From Cybelea sp963824595 (GTDB taxonomy: Bacteria > Vulcanimicrobiota > Vulcanimicrobiia > Vulcanimicrobiales > Vulcanimicrobiaceae): 64,000 nt of DNA. The notes under the pieces are model-generated. The model was given only the letters and a program-made list of their open reading frames with translations. It was not told where the DNA came from and made no database searches. Positions within the stretch are counted from its first letter, which is position 1. Every line of letters starts with the position of its first letter. Below, piece by piece: positions 52,759 through 61,700 of this stretch. The DNA is taken from contig CAWGPY010000005.1 of the NCBI GenBank assembly GCA_963824595.1, positions 259,528-323,527 on the forward strand. Reading direction: 5' to 3'. Position numbers and translations under genes: made by a program.

Positions 52759-53004
52759 ATGCTTTCCATGCGGCCTTCCCAAGCCTGCACGATCGCGGGA
52801 GTCATCCTCAACGCAATTGGCGTCATCATGCTTTTCTTCTATGGCATGCCCTTCAGAATACGCAAAGAGGGCGAAGCTCTTTTGGTGACGAGGAAGAGTC
52901 GAGAGGACGAGAAGAGGGATGCGAGTTATGATGTGCGGGCGCGAGTGGGCTTGGCGTTGATCATAGTGGGCAGTCTGTTGCAGATCGCCGGTACCATTAT
53001 CTAA
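52759..53004 (+). CDS. Small two-helix membrane protein
   Basis: 81 residues: ACTIAGVILNAIGVIMLFFY and GLALIIVGSLLQIAGTII flank a charged loop (TRKSREDEKRDASYD). Last gene of the rightward cluster. Confidence 0.5.
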   Translation: MLSMRPSQACTIAGVILNAIGVIMLFFYGMPFRIRKEGEALLVTRKSREDEKRDASYDVRARVGLALIIVGSLLQIAGTII

Positions 53005-53026
53005 ACATCCACCCGCCTTGCAACTG

Positions 53027-53226
53027 CTCGAGCCAATGGTGATCGATGGGAGTACCCGCTGCTTTACAAGCCGCCGGATCCCCGACTCACTTAAGGGAAC
53101 GTGTTTGCGTAGCCGTGCAATGTCCCACAACCCTGAGGTATCGGCCGGTGGTATGGGCTCTTTCGCACCCGTGGCGGGCACGACCGGAGTTTCCCGGCCG
53201 TGACTACGCTGATCCTTTGATGCCAC
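53027..53226 (-). pseudogene. Excisionase-like HTH protein, damaged C-terminus
   Basis: The minus strand reads GLWDIARLRKHVPLSESGIR and RLVKQRVLPSITIG, the winged HTH of AlpA/excisionase-type proteins. The remainder appears in another frame (WLEQLQGGW). It lies next to the integrase remnant. Confidence 0.5.
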
Positions 53227-53272
53227 TCACCTTACACCATGTCGCAGGTAAGTGTAAGGAGAAGGTCTAGTC

Positions 53273-53713
53273 TTATGGCCCTTTTAGCAGCTTGTCAAAT
53301 TTGCTGGCGACGTCCCGCGATTCTTCCTCAAAGAGGTGTGAGTAGGTATTCGCAGTCGTCCGAATGTTGGAATGTCCGAGAGCACGGCTCGTCACTAACA
53401 ATGTCACTCCCATGGCAGCCATCAATGATGCGGAGCTATGGCGCAATCCATACAGGGTGATTTTTGGAACCTCGGCGGCCTTTATCAGCGGCAGCCAGAC
53501 ACGCTTCCGAAAATTTGTACGTAGCCAACCCCCGCCGCTGGGGGCCGTGAATACATAATCGGTAGATGCAAGTACGATCGAAAAGAACCTGCAGAGATAC
53601 GGCCTGACTGAAGAGACTTTCGCCGTAGGGAACCTACCGATGATGACGTGGGCTGCCTTATTCGCCAAAGCGTCGAAGTCGATCGAGATAAGCCCTGGCA
53701 GCGGTACGTGCAA
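53273..53713 (-). pseudogene. Tyrosine recombinase (integrase), C-terminal remnant
   Basis: The catalytic end is clear: VWLPLIKAAEVPKITLYGLR, then HSSASLMAAMGVTLLVTSRA and LGHSNIRTTANTYSHLFEEE. It has the second Arg, the LGH histidine and the nucleophile Tyr. The His of the H-x-x-R box is replaced by Tyr (LYGLRH), and the core with the first Arg is missing; the N-terminal 50 codons do not match the family and overlap the neighbour. Inactive relic. Confidence 0.7.
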
Positions 53714-54269
53714 CAGTTACGGCGTCGTCTTTACGCCAGTTGGCCATTACGGGGCTTGGCCGTCCTTGCGCGGGTCCGCGCTTGATGACTACCGTGATCC
53801 TAACGGCGCCCTCGTCGCCGGCAGGTTTGTCTGCCGCATCAACCTGAAAACCTGCCATCTCGTACTCGCCGTATCTGTCTAGAGGTTTTCCAGCCTTCGC
53901 CTGTATCTCCGCGTTCTCACGAAGCGCCCCGTACAATACACCTTTCCACTCTTCATAAGCATCGTGGTCAAGTTCTGTGGTCTTGAAGCTATGGAGCGGG
54001 CATTTCAAATGGTTCTCTTGATCGAGCGCCAGGTCCCCGGTGTCGCTGCAGGTACACTGTTTTTCCAAACGGTACACTTCAGACGGGGTCAATGGAGTCA
54101 CCTCAACCACTTGTGAAGGCCACATAAGCTGGTGCGTTCCTTTGCGAGACAAGACTTCAAGCATCTGAGGGACAACTGACGCCTGCAATGTCCCTACAAG
54201 CGTGACGCCGCCTACCAGGTCAACGCGCACCTTCGCGTCTAAGAATTGTTCCAGTCGTTCGCGTTCCAT
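53658..54269 (-). CDS. Hypothetical soluble protein
   Basis: 203 residues: an SH3-like or Sm-like start (FLDAKVRVDLVGGVTLVGTL), a CTCSDTG / KCPLHSF Cys pair, and YGEYEMAGFQVDAADKPAGD. Starts 2 bp after the stop of the upstream membrane protein gene, so the two are coupled. No family recognised. Confidence 0.5.
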   Translation of the reverse strand: MERERLEQFLDAKVRVDLVGGVTLVGTLQASVVPQMLEVLSRKGTHQLMWPSQVVEVTPLTPSEVYRLEKQCTCSDTGDLALDQENHLKCPLHSFKTTELDHDAYEEWKGVLYGALRENAEIQAKAGKPLDRYGEYEMAGFQVDAADKPAGDEGAVRITVVIKRGPAQGRPSPVMANWRKDDAVTVARTAARAYLDRLRRFGE

Positions 54270-54271
54270 GG

Positions 54272-54964
54272 CTAGAGTCTACCTCTGTTGATTCTGGTGG
54301 CCATCATCTGCTCGAACTCTATAGCATCCTGCCTCAGGTTGAACATCTCCTGATGAACGTCGGGGGCACCAAGCGTATTTACGGCTCGCTGCAGCAAAGG
54401 TAACGGATCAGCGAATAGCTGCCTTAAATAGTCTTTACGCTCATCTTGAGACTGCGGATATTCCGTTGAAGTGGTCGTACCCCACCGCACCATCTCCTGT
54501 TGAGCCATGGTAATCATTTTGCCAAGCCTCGACCAAAATGCTTCTAAGGCAAGAAAATCTGCGTCCGTGAGCGCAACGGCGGACGCTCTGTCGTGTAGAA
54601 GGTCAGTTAAGCGTCTCCACGTTTCGATAACGTCGTCAAGTTGTATGGCGGTGAATATGAAAAAGAACGGTTCAAGATTTTTGATAACGACACGCAGAAG
54701 CATATTGACCTGACGAACAATGCCCTGGTGGTCTCGCTCCTGACGCTCCAGCTCCAGGAGCCGGTTCTTTCGATAGTTCTCGTTGGCGGCCACATACCAG
54801 CCGACAGCTGCCATTAATGGGCCTAACAACGTGGACCAGAAGAGCGCCTTGTTCCCCGCGCCGATTGAGTCAAACCATTGGTGTTTGGTCGTATTGAAAG
54901 ATATGACGAGAATGATGATCGCCCATGCTAAAAGCCCGCCCCAATCCCGGACGCCTCCGTTCAC
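54272..54964 (-). CDS. Two-helix membrane protein with helical domain
   Basis: 230 residues. Helices LLAWAIIILVISFN and FWSTLLGPLMAAVGWYVAAN are followed by a coiled region (RKNRLLELERQERDHQGIVR) and FLALEAFWSRLGKMITMAQQ. Looks like a membrane sensor or effector; no named family. First gene of a two-gene operon. Confidence 0.5.
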   Translation of the reverse strand: MNGGVRDWGGLLAWAIIILVISFNTTKHQWFDSIGAGNKALFWSTLLGPLMAAVGWYVAANENYRKNRLLELERQERDHQGIVRQVNMLLRVVIKNLEPFFFIFTAIQLDDVIETWRRLTDLLHDRASAVALTDADFLALEAFWSRLGKMITMAQQEMVRWGTTTSTEYPQSQDERKDYLRQLFADPLPLLQRAVNTLGAPDVHQEMFNLRQDAIEFEQMMATRINRGRL

Positions 54965-55196
54965 AGCGCGATTATATCATGCCCTTCTTCTAGGGCGGCG
55001 GTCTTAGCGATTCGAATGAAGAGCCCGAAGCCGAAGGGTTTTCCGATGTGTAAGTCTCCAACTGATCGTGCGTTTGTGTGTGCGATAGGGGATATTATAG
55101 CCGGCCACCAAACACGTCCTGGAGGGTAGCACGAGCGTATGATACTTAGTTGGGGCTCGGCGATTATGGGCGTGCTTTTTTCCCGTCATAGGCGTC

Positions 55197-55750
55197 TTGC
55201 TTTCAGCTTGGAGCTTTTCGTTCGCTGAGGATGGCGCGCCGCCCGACCGCTACGTCGAAGATACCAGCGATTTTGCCGACCGCGTACTTGACCATGGATC
55301 ACGTTATCGCGCCCGCCGGTGTGCGAAGGTCCTTTTTCAGTGCGGCGCTGCTATGGTTTTAGCTGGCGTGTTCATGAGCTTTGCGGATAGCCACGGAATG
55401 GGGCTGTTATCCCCCCCCACCGCCTTTCTGAGCTATGCACTGTCTTGTTAGCGGCGGTCTACCTCGCAAAGACAACTCGCGACCTGTGGTTCCATCGGCG
55501 GGAGAACTGCTTCGACGCATTTTACGACAGAAGTGTGTTCCCTTACTACAAGGATACTGAGAAGGTTAGAGCATTGTTTTTCAAACGCAACACGTTGCCA
55601 TATTGGTCGATCTTTAGAAAGTCATTTGGCTACGACGACCTCAGCATAGATGAACTGGCGACAACGCTGGCGCCACTGAATATGCAGCATTCGCCCCGAG
55701 GTGAAGGCGTCCCCGGAGAAAGTCCGGCGACGGTTGGGAAAGGGTCATGA
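55197..55750 (+). pseudogene. Membrane protein with frameshift near a C8 run
   Basis: First frame: CAKVLFQCGAAMVLAGVFMS and SPPTAFLSYALSC-stop; second frame from about 55445: LLAAVYLAKTTRDLWFHRRE and VFPYYKDTEKVRALFFKRN. Together about 180 residues with two membrane helices. The break is close to eight C (55410-55417), so it may be a sequencing error. Confidence 0.45.
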
Positions 55751-55769
55751 TTATGCTTGTCCGGAGCAA

Positions 55770-56684
55770 ATGCGTCGTCACCTCGTTGGTGCCCGGCATT
55801 GTGGACACTCTCACATGCCCCTAGAAGCCCGAGGACCTGAAAACGTCTCCCGCTTGGACGCGCCGCCGACGACTATCCGGCTGTGTAATGTAACGCTTGG
55901 GGACGATCCGCTTGCAGATGCGGAATGGCTCGACTTTGCGAAGCAAGCTGCGGGCGCATTGTATACTGCGGTCGATATGGGCCGGCGCCTAGCGCCTCCA
56001 ACGGAGCATGATCGCGCCGCTCAACATCACCTGATTGTCGCCACCGCGGCGATCGCTGCTATCGAAATGGAAACGCTTCGTGCAGTATGCGCCTTGGGAC
56101 TGCACCCTCCAGCACAGATTCATGCAAGGGCGCTAGGCCTTCTCGCTCGTAATGCCGTCGTGTTTCACGAAGACTCTGCCCTTGCGCTCGAATGCTATGA
56201 AAGCTTGGAACCATCCCGCCTTGAACTTTCGCGGATCGCTCAGAAGGTCCTAAACAACTCTGAACTAGATACGCTGTTAGAAAAACGCTACGACGACGTT
56301 GCTGGCGCATCAATGCGTAAGCTTGAGCAGAGCCACGCAGCGCTATTCCAGCGTCATGAGCACTATTTAATGAGCGCCTATGAGCAGAATCTTTGGAGCA
56401 AATGGGCCCACGGCGACATCGTTGCACTTGCTGATGTCGCTGATGACCTACGGCGCGCCGATGACGACCTACGCTTTTCACTAACCGTGAAGGTGAACAT
56501 GGCGCTGGGCCTGCTGTTTAGAGCAGGTCTCTTTGCAAGCGTACTGCTTGCCGTGTTAGTCGATCGACGTTGTCTACCGCAGTCCGCCGTGGAGACGATT
56601 ATCGCACGGCATCGAGCGCTGACGGCCAAGATTACCATCTTTAAAGAGTCGCGGGAGTCGATGGAACGGGCTGTCCGGGAGTGA
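55770..56684 (+). CDS. Hypothetical helical protein
   Basis: About 304 residues, helical: LADAEWLDFAKQAAGALYTA, AIAAIEMETLRAVCALGLHP, LRFSLTVKVNMALGLLFRAG. No domain recognised. The start is uncertain (GTG 55701 is also possible). Confidence 0.45.
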   Translation: MRRHLVGARHCGHSHMPLEARGPENVSRLDAPPTTIRLCNVTLGDDPLADAEWLDFAKQAAGALYTAVDMGRRLAPPTEHDRAAQHHLIVATAAIAAIEMETLRAVCALGLHPPAQIHARALGLLARNAVVFHEDSALALECYESLEPSRLELSRIAQKVLNNSELDTLLEKRYDDVAGASMRKLEQSHAALFQRHEHYLMSAYEQNLWSKWAHGDIVALADVADDLRRADDDLRFSLTVKVNMALGLLFRAGLFASVLLAVLVDRRCLPQSAVETIIARHRALTAKITIFKESRESMERAVRE

Positions 56685-56775
56685 AACCTAGGACCGGCCC
56701 CTGCGCTACTTTCTTGAATGAAAGCGCGCAGCCAGGCGCATGATTCTCAATCCACAGCGGTGAACCTACGGAATC

Positions 56776-57393
56776 ATGAGTGAATACTACAGGAGTGCCT
56801 GGACGCGTGAGGCGCTAACGGAAGCGCTCGGCGATCTTGGCAGTCCTGAGGGCGCGCAGCGAAAAGATTCGGACGATCCATCTCGCAGTCGGCACATGCT
56901 CCGATGGCGCTGTTCTGAAGGTGGAGTGATTTCGGGCGTTAGTGATGAGACGGGCGGTTACGTCCTGGACGCAGACTGTGCTCATGAGCGCCATAACAGA
57001 CTTGCGCGGATGCCGGAAGCGAGCATAACGAACGTGTCGCTGACGGACGACAGCGGCAACGTATTGCATGAGATCGAGCCCGATCTTCAAGGAGCGCACC
57101 TACATTTTGAGGTCGTGACTCCGGTGCCAGCGCACTTTCGGGTCGTTGCGATGCTGGACCCCGACGATGCCTTTCGTGCGATGGAAGATCAAGGGCATTT
57201 GTCCGTGTCACACGAGCGGCGCGTCAACATCCCATTGCAGATTGCCGCTGACGGCCCTAATGCCAGGGAAGGCCCGGCGCGGCGTAATGTCATGCTGCGC
57301 ATTGAGATGCTCGATCTGGAGACGGCAGAGCGCGATCGTGGTAGCCACGGCATCACGCTCTGGACGGAGACGTTTCCCGTGCGGCGTAGTTGA
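56776..57393 (+). CDS. Hypothetical protein
   Basis: 205 residues: MSEYYRSAWTREALTEALGD, SITNVSLTDDSGNVLHEIEP and AHLHFEVVTPVPAHFRVVAM suggest a beta sandwich after a helical start. Intact and coding-like; no family recognised. Confidence 0.45.
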   Translation: MSEYYRSAWTREALTEALGDLGSPEGAQRKDSDDPSRSRHMLRWRCSEGGVISGVSDETGGYVLDADCAHERHNRLARMPEASITNVSLTDDSGNVLHEIEPDLQGAHLHFEVVTPVPAHFRVVAMLDPDDAFRAMEDQGHLSVSHERRVNIPLQIAADGPNAREGPARRNVMLRIEMLDLETAERDRGSHGITLWTETFPVRRS

Positions 57394-57487
57394 CTGCGGA
57401 ATAAACCGTGCGGAGGCAGTGCTCCGTGGCTCAATCGCGAAGGAGCGCAAGAACTGGTCCCATGAGAAGTAGAGAATATCTGCGCCT

Positions 57488-57646
57488 ATGAGGGACCGGG
57501 AGGCTCCACGCGATGCTAACGGCGTGGACCTCAAAAAGTATGCGGAGTGGCATCTACGCAACTGTTGCTGTGCGAACGAGCCGCATAGCGCCGATCTGCC
57601 CACAGCGACTCAACGCCCTTCGCAATCGCGGCGCTCGGCGAGCTGA
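57488..57646 (+). CDS. Possible 52-residue protein
   Basis: MRDREAPRDANGVDLKKYAE, then WHLRNCCCANEPHSADLP. Too small to judge; the Cys cluster is unusual. Overlaps the convergent gene's end. Confidence 0.25.
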   Translation: MRDREAPRDANGVDLKKYAEWHLRNCCCANEPHSADLPTATQRPSQSRRSAS

Positions 57647-57972
57647 CACCGCTCTTCGATCGAGGGCTGGTCCGCGATGGATGCAATCCCCGCAAGCGCG
57701 CTGTCCCGGTCGCCCGACGGCTCGACTTTGAACGCGGTCGCGAGCTTCGCCACTTGCACCAGGTCTTTCGTCTCCACGAGCACCTGCGACACTTGAGTTT
57801 GAGGTAATAGGCGTCGCTCTAGTTCTTCCAGCGCGAGCCTGGCGACTCGCCGCGCTCGGCGTTGACGCCGAGCCTCTGCGCCGGCGGCGACGGCGCCGTG
57901 CGGCAGCACCATGTCGGGCCGCGTCGTTACAGTGACGCCCACGGCCCCCCTTGACGATCGACGATGTGCCAT
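57610..57972 (-). CDS. Hypothetical basic protein
   Basis: 120 residues from MAHRRSSRGAVGVTVTTRPD, with LEELERRLLPQTQVSQVLVE. No ribosome site is clear. It is the last gene before the trb operon and divergent from it. Confidence 0.35.
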   Translation of the reverse strand: MAHRRSSRGAVGVTVTTRPDMVLPHGAVAAGAEARRQRRARRVARLALEELERRLLPQTQVSQVLVETKDLVQVAKLATAFKVEPSGDRDSALAGIASIADQPSIEERCQLAERRDCEGR

Positions 57973-58032
57973 AGATAATTGGCGTATACCAGTACACGTG
58001 ACTTTCGCCCGCATAATAATGCTGGCGTAAAA

Positions 58033-58064
58033 CCTCTGAAGCAGGAGCGCTTCGGAGGCTTTTT
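58033..58064 (+). terminator. Strong hairpin with T-run upstream of traG
   Basis: CCTCTGAAGC (58033-58042) pairs with GCTTCGGAGG (58049-58058) over a 6-nt loop and is followed by TTTTT (58060-58064). It ends only 32 bp before the traG start, so it either insulates the trb operon or acts as an attenuator inside its leader. Confidence 0.7.
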
Positions 58065-58096
58065 CTTTTGGTCGCATGCCTTGTGGTGAGCAACAT

Positions 58097-59981
58097 ATGA
58101 AGCCATCGCCTACTCCAAACCTCTACACACTGCCGCGGCGCGAGCGCGATCCGATGGGCGTGATCTTCCCGTCGATTGGGATCGTCATTTGGGTCGGCGC
58201 CGTCTCGTGCTGGGCCGCGACGCAAGAGGTCGCGCGGGCGTTCGGGTATCAGGCGGCCCTTGGCCGGCCGCTCTTCGGGCACACTTACTCACCCTTCGAG
58301 CTGGTCGCCTGGGCAATCAAGTACGATCATCCGGCATGCTTTGGGCTCGAGGTTCATCGGGTGTTCGTTCACGCATACGCGATCGCCGCGGTTGGGAATG
58401 CTCTCGGTGTTCTGGTTGCCGTTGTGATGGCAGCGCGGCGTATCGGCCGCTTGCAGCGGCGCACCGACCTTCACGGCTCGGCACACTGGGCCTCACCGCA
58501 GGAGGTCCGGGCAATGGGTTTGGTGGGTCGCGCTCGCGGCGCGTACGTCGGAGCATGGCGCGATCCGAAATCGCGTCGACTCAAATATTTGCGTGACGCA
58601 AGCTCGACGCACGACCTCGCGTTTATGCCAACGGGCGCCGGCAAGACCACTGGCTCCGTCTTCATGACGTTGCTTTCGTGGTTGGGATCCGTCTTCGCGC
58701 TCGATCTTACCGGCGGAGAGCTTTGGGTCCACACGGCGGGCTGGCGTGCTGCGAGTCCGCAAGACGGCGGCCTGGGCCAGCGCGTCTACAAGTTTGAGCC
58801 CACGGCGACCGATGGTTCCAGCATCCACTTGAACCCATTCGACCGAATTCGCATCGGAACGAACTACGAAATCCAGGACGTTCAGAACATCGTCGAGCTC
58901 GTTGCGGACGAAGGCGAAAAGCCGGTGCGCGGCGACAACCGCTTCTGGGTCGAGATGGCGAAGCGGTTGCTGGTCGGAATCAGCCTGCACGTCAAGCATG
59001 ATGCCGACCCGAGGAATGACTCGCTTACTGGCATTGCCGCGCTGCTGGCCGATCCGCGCTTCAACGATTTCGACAAGCTCTTCGAGCACCTGCGCGGTTA
59101 TCCACACGACGCCTCGCATGCGCGGGGATGGCTCGACGCGAAGGGCCTTCCATCCATGACGCATCCGCTCGTGGCGCAGATCGCGACGCAGATGCAAGCG
59201 ATGGAGTCGCGCGTCAAGGCGAATATCGTGGCGGAAGCGCAGAGCTTCCTTACGCTCTACAGCGATCCCGTCATCGCGGCGAACATCGCATCCAGCGACT
59301 TCAACCTTAGTGACCTCGGTGACGGTGGCATCAGCTTGTATTTCGTCGTTCACCCGGCTGACAAGAAGCGCTTGCGCCCGCTGACGCGGCTGATTATGAC
59401 GCAAGTGCTGCTCGCGCTGATGCGCCAGCATGAGCACGTGGCACGAGCCGCGAGTCCTGATCATGCTGGAAGAGGTAGCGGAGCTGGGCGCCTTGGACGT
59501 GGTTGCAACTGCGCTTGCGCTTGGCCGAGGCTACGGGCTGAAACTGTTCCTGATCGCGCAGGACTTAAGTCAGCTGGAAACGGCGTGGGGGAGCAAGAGC
59601 AAGACCATCATCGCGAACTGCGCGATTCGGATCGCTTCAGCGCCCAACGACGTCGGGACTGCGGAGCTGCTTTCGAAGATGTGCGGCACGATGACGGTTC
59701 GGCACACCGTTCGTAACTACTCGGGAAGCCGCATGAGCGCCCTGCTACCGCATACCATGACGAACGAGCACGACACGCAGCGCCCGCTCTTGACGCCTGA
59801 CGAAGTGATGCGGCTTCCGGGCCCGCGAAAGACCGATACGGGCGAAATCGTCGCACCAGGAAATCTCCTCGTCTTCGTGTCCGGGCGCCCGCCGATTTAC
59901 GGCGTCCAGCCGCTGTATTTCCGCGATCGAACGTTCCTGCAGCGGGCGTCGATTCCGGCGCCGGACGTAAGCCGTGCCTGA
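58097..59981 (+). pseudogene. traG: TraG/VirD4 coupling protein, one frameshift
   Basis: About 628 codons, normal for coupling proteins. Two membrane helices near the start, then LAFMPTGAGKTTGSVFMTLL (Walker A, about residue 180), VFALDLTGGELWVHTAGW, FWVEMAKRLLVGISLHVKHD and ISLYFVVHPADKKRLRPLTR in frame one. Near 59440 the frame changes and continues RVLIMLEEVAELGALDVVAT (Walker B), AQDLSQLETAWG and LLTPDEVMRLPGP. The protein delivers relaxase-DNA to the transfer channel. One indel, perhaps an assembly error. First gene of the trb operon. Confidence 0.75.
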
Positions 59982-61035
59982 GCAATTATCACTGAACGAT
60001 CAACTGCACGTGCGCCTGCAGGAGAAGCTGCGCCGCGAGCTCGGCGCGGCTGTGCTCGATGCGCTGGCCGACCCGCGCGTGATCGAAGTAATGCTCAATC
60101 CCGACGGACACTTGTGGATCGACGAGCTCGGCATTGGCATGCGCGATACCGGGACGCAGATCTTCGCCGCACAAGCCGAGAATCTGCTCGGCACCGTCGC
60201 CGCGACGCTCGGCTACGTGATTACGCCGGAACGTCCGGTGCTCGAAGGGGAGCTCGCTCTCGACGGCAGCCGCGTGTGCGGATTGCTTCCGCCGGTGGTG
60301 CTCGCGCCGGCGTTCTGCATTCGCAAGGCCGCGGCACTGGTCTACGGTCTTGACGACTACGTGCGTGACGGCATTCTCGACGGCGTCGTGCCGCCGACGC
60401 TTGCGAGCATCGATCGCCCGCCGGCGAGCGGCCACGCAGCTGTCCTGCGCCACGCTATCCGTACGCGCCAGAACATCTTGGTCGTGGGCGGCACGCAGAG
60501 CGGTAAGACAACGCTGGCCAACGGGCTGCTCCACGAGCTGAGTACCGCGATCGGCTCGACACAACGCGTCCTGATGATCGAAGAGACGCGCGAGCTGCGC
60601 TGCAGCGTGCCCAATCACATTGCGCTGCGCACGACCGAAACCGTCGACATGACGCGCCTGGTGCGCACCGCGCTGCGCCTGCGGCCCGACCGAATCATCG
60701 TCGGCGAGGTGCGCGGTGCCGAAGCGCTGGCGATGCTCAAAGCCTGGAACACCGGCCACCCCGGCGGCATTGCGACCGTGCACGCCAATGACGCCCGCGC
60801 TGGCCTCATTCGGCTCGAGCAGCTGGTCCAGGAAGCCAACGTGCCGCCGCAGCCGGCGCTGATTGCGGAAGCTGTTGACCTCATCGTCGTCATTGTGCGC
60901 ACGCCGACTGGCCGAAAGATCACCGAGATCGCCCGTGTCCACGGGGCGTCCGCCTCCGGCTACGTGCTCGAAGCGATCGACCCCGCAACGGTCGACGAGA
61001 CACCGCAGATGCACCGCCATTTAATCGCCCTATGA
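59974..61035 (+). CDS. trbB: TrbB/VirB11 secretion ATPase
   Basis: A 353-residue hexameric ATPase of type IV secretion. NILVVGGTQSGKTTLANGLL is the Walker A region, VLMIEETRELRC the Asp/Glu box, LRLRPDRIIVGEVRGAEALA the Walker B and GHPGGIATVHANDARAGLI the His box. GTG start overlaps the traG stop by 8 bp. Cytoplasmic; powers pilus assembly and DNA transfer. Intact. Confidence 0.93.
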   Translation: MPEQLSLNDQLHVRLQEKLRRELGAAVLDALADPRVIEVMLNPDGHLWIDELGIGMRDTGTQIFAAQAENLLGTVAATLGYVITPERPVLEGELALDGSRVCGLLPPVVLAPAFCIRKAAALVYGLDDYVRDGILDGVVPPTLASIDRPPASGHAAVLRHAIRTRQNILVVGGTQSGKTTLANGLLHELSTAIGSTQRVLMIEETRELRCSVPNHIALRTTETVDMTRLVRTALRLRPDRIIVGEVRGAEALAMLKAWNTGHPGGIATVHANDARAGLIRLEQLVQEANVPPQPALIAEAVDLIVVIVRTPTGRKITEIARVHGASASGYVLEAIDPATVDETPQMHRHLIAL

Positions 61036-61062
61036 CTTACTAAACCAAGAGAGGATTACGTT

Positions 61063-61386
61063 ATGATTCGCATGCCCGCCGCGGTGAGAACCGCGGCGTC
61101 TTTATTTCCGCTTTTCGCGATCGCCATGCTACAGCCGGTGCTCGCGAGCACCGGCGGCGGTCTGCCATGGGATACGCCCCTGCAGACGCTGCAAAACGAC
61201 CTGACCGGACCAGTTGCCACCGCGGTATCGGTGCTCGCGCTCTTCGCCGCCGGCGCGGCGCTGGTCTTCGGCGAGGAACTGGGGCATCTCGTTCGACGCG
61301 CGCTCTTGCTCGTCGTCGCGATCGCGTTTCTCGTGCTCGGCAACAACTTCTTGACGGCGCTGGGCCTGACGGGAGCGGTGATATGA
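61063..61386 (+). CDS. trbC: TrbC/VirB2-type pilin
   Basis: 107 residues: a signal peptide (SLFPLFAIAMLQPVLAS) then two hydrophobic helices (GPVATAVSVLALFAAGAALV and ALLLVVAIAFLVLGNNFL), the layout of VirB2/TrbC pilins that are exported and assembled into the conjugative pilus. It sits between trbB and trbD, the usual order. Confidence 0.85.
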   Translation: MIRMPAAVRTAASLFPLFAIAMLQPVLASTGGGLPWDTPLQTLQNDLTGPVATAVSVLALFAAGAALVFGEELGHLVRRALLLVVAIAFLVLGNNFLTALGLTGAVI

Positions 61387-61700
61387 CCGACCGGCCGCGC
61401 ACGATTCCGATTCACCTGTCGCTGATTCGGCCGATCCTGCTGATGGGCGCTGAGCGCGAGCTCGTGCTCATCTCGGGGATTCTCGCGGCGGTGCTCGTGA
61501 TGAGCCTTGCACGGTTGCTCTTCACCGTCGTAGGCGTCGTCTTTTGGGGCTTGAGCCTCGCGGCCTTGCAACGCGCGGCGAAGTCCGATCCGCAGTTCAC
61601 CCGCGTCTATCTGCGCCACACGCGTTACCGTGGCTATTATTCGGCACAATCGCGCGCGACATCGCGTCTTTCGACCGTGCGGGAGGGGATGCCGTGCTAA
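61383..61700 (+). CDS. trbD: TrbD/VirB3-like membrane protein
   Basis: 105 residues: PIHLSLIRPILLMGAERELV followed by a membrane helix (LISGILAAVLVMSLARLLF) and a second one. The ATG overlaps the trbC stop (ATGA). VirB3 proteins help anchor the pilin machinery with TrbE. Intact. Confidence 0.8.
   Translation: MTDRPRTIPIHLSLIRPILLMGAERELVLISGILAAVLVMSLARLLFTVVGVVFWGLSLAALQRAAKSDPQFTRVYLRHTRYRGYYSAQSRATSRLSTVREGMPC

Noticed and set aside
59989..61020. A 343-codon minus-strand open frame
   Set aside because: Antisense shadow of trbB; no motif and no start signal.
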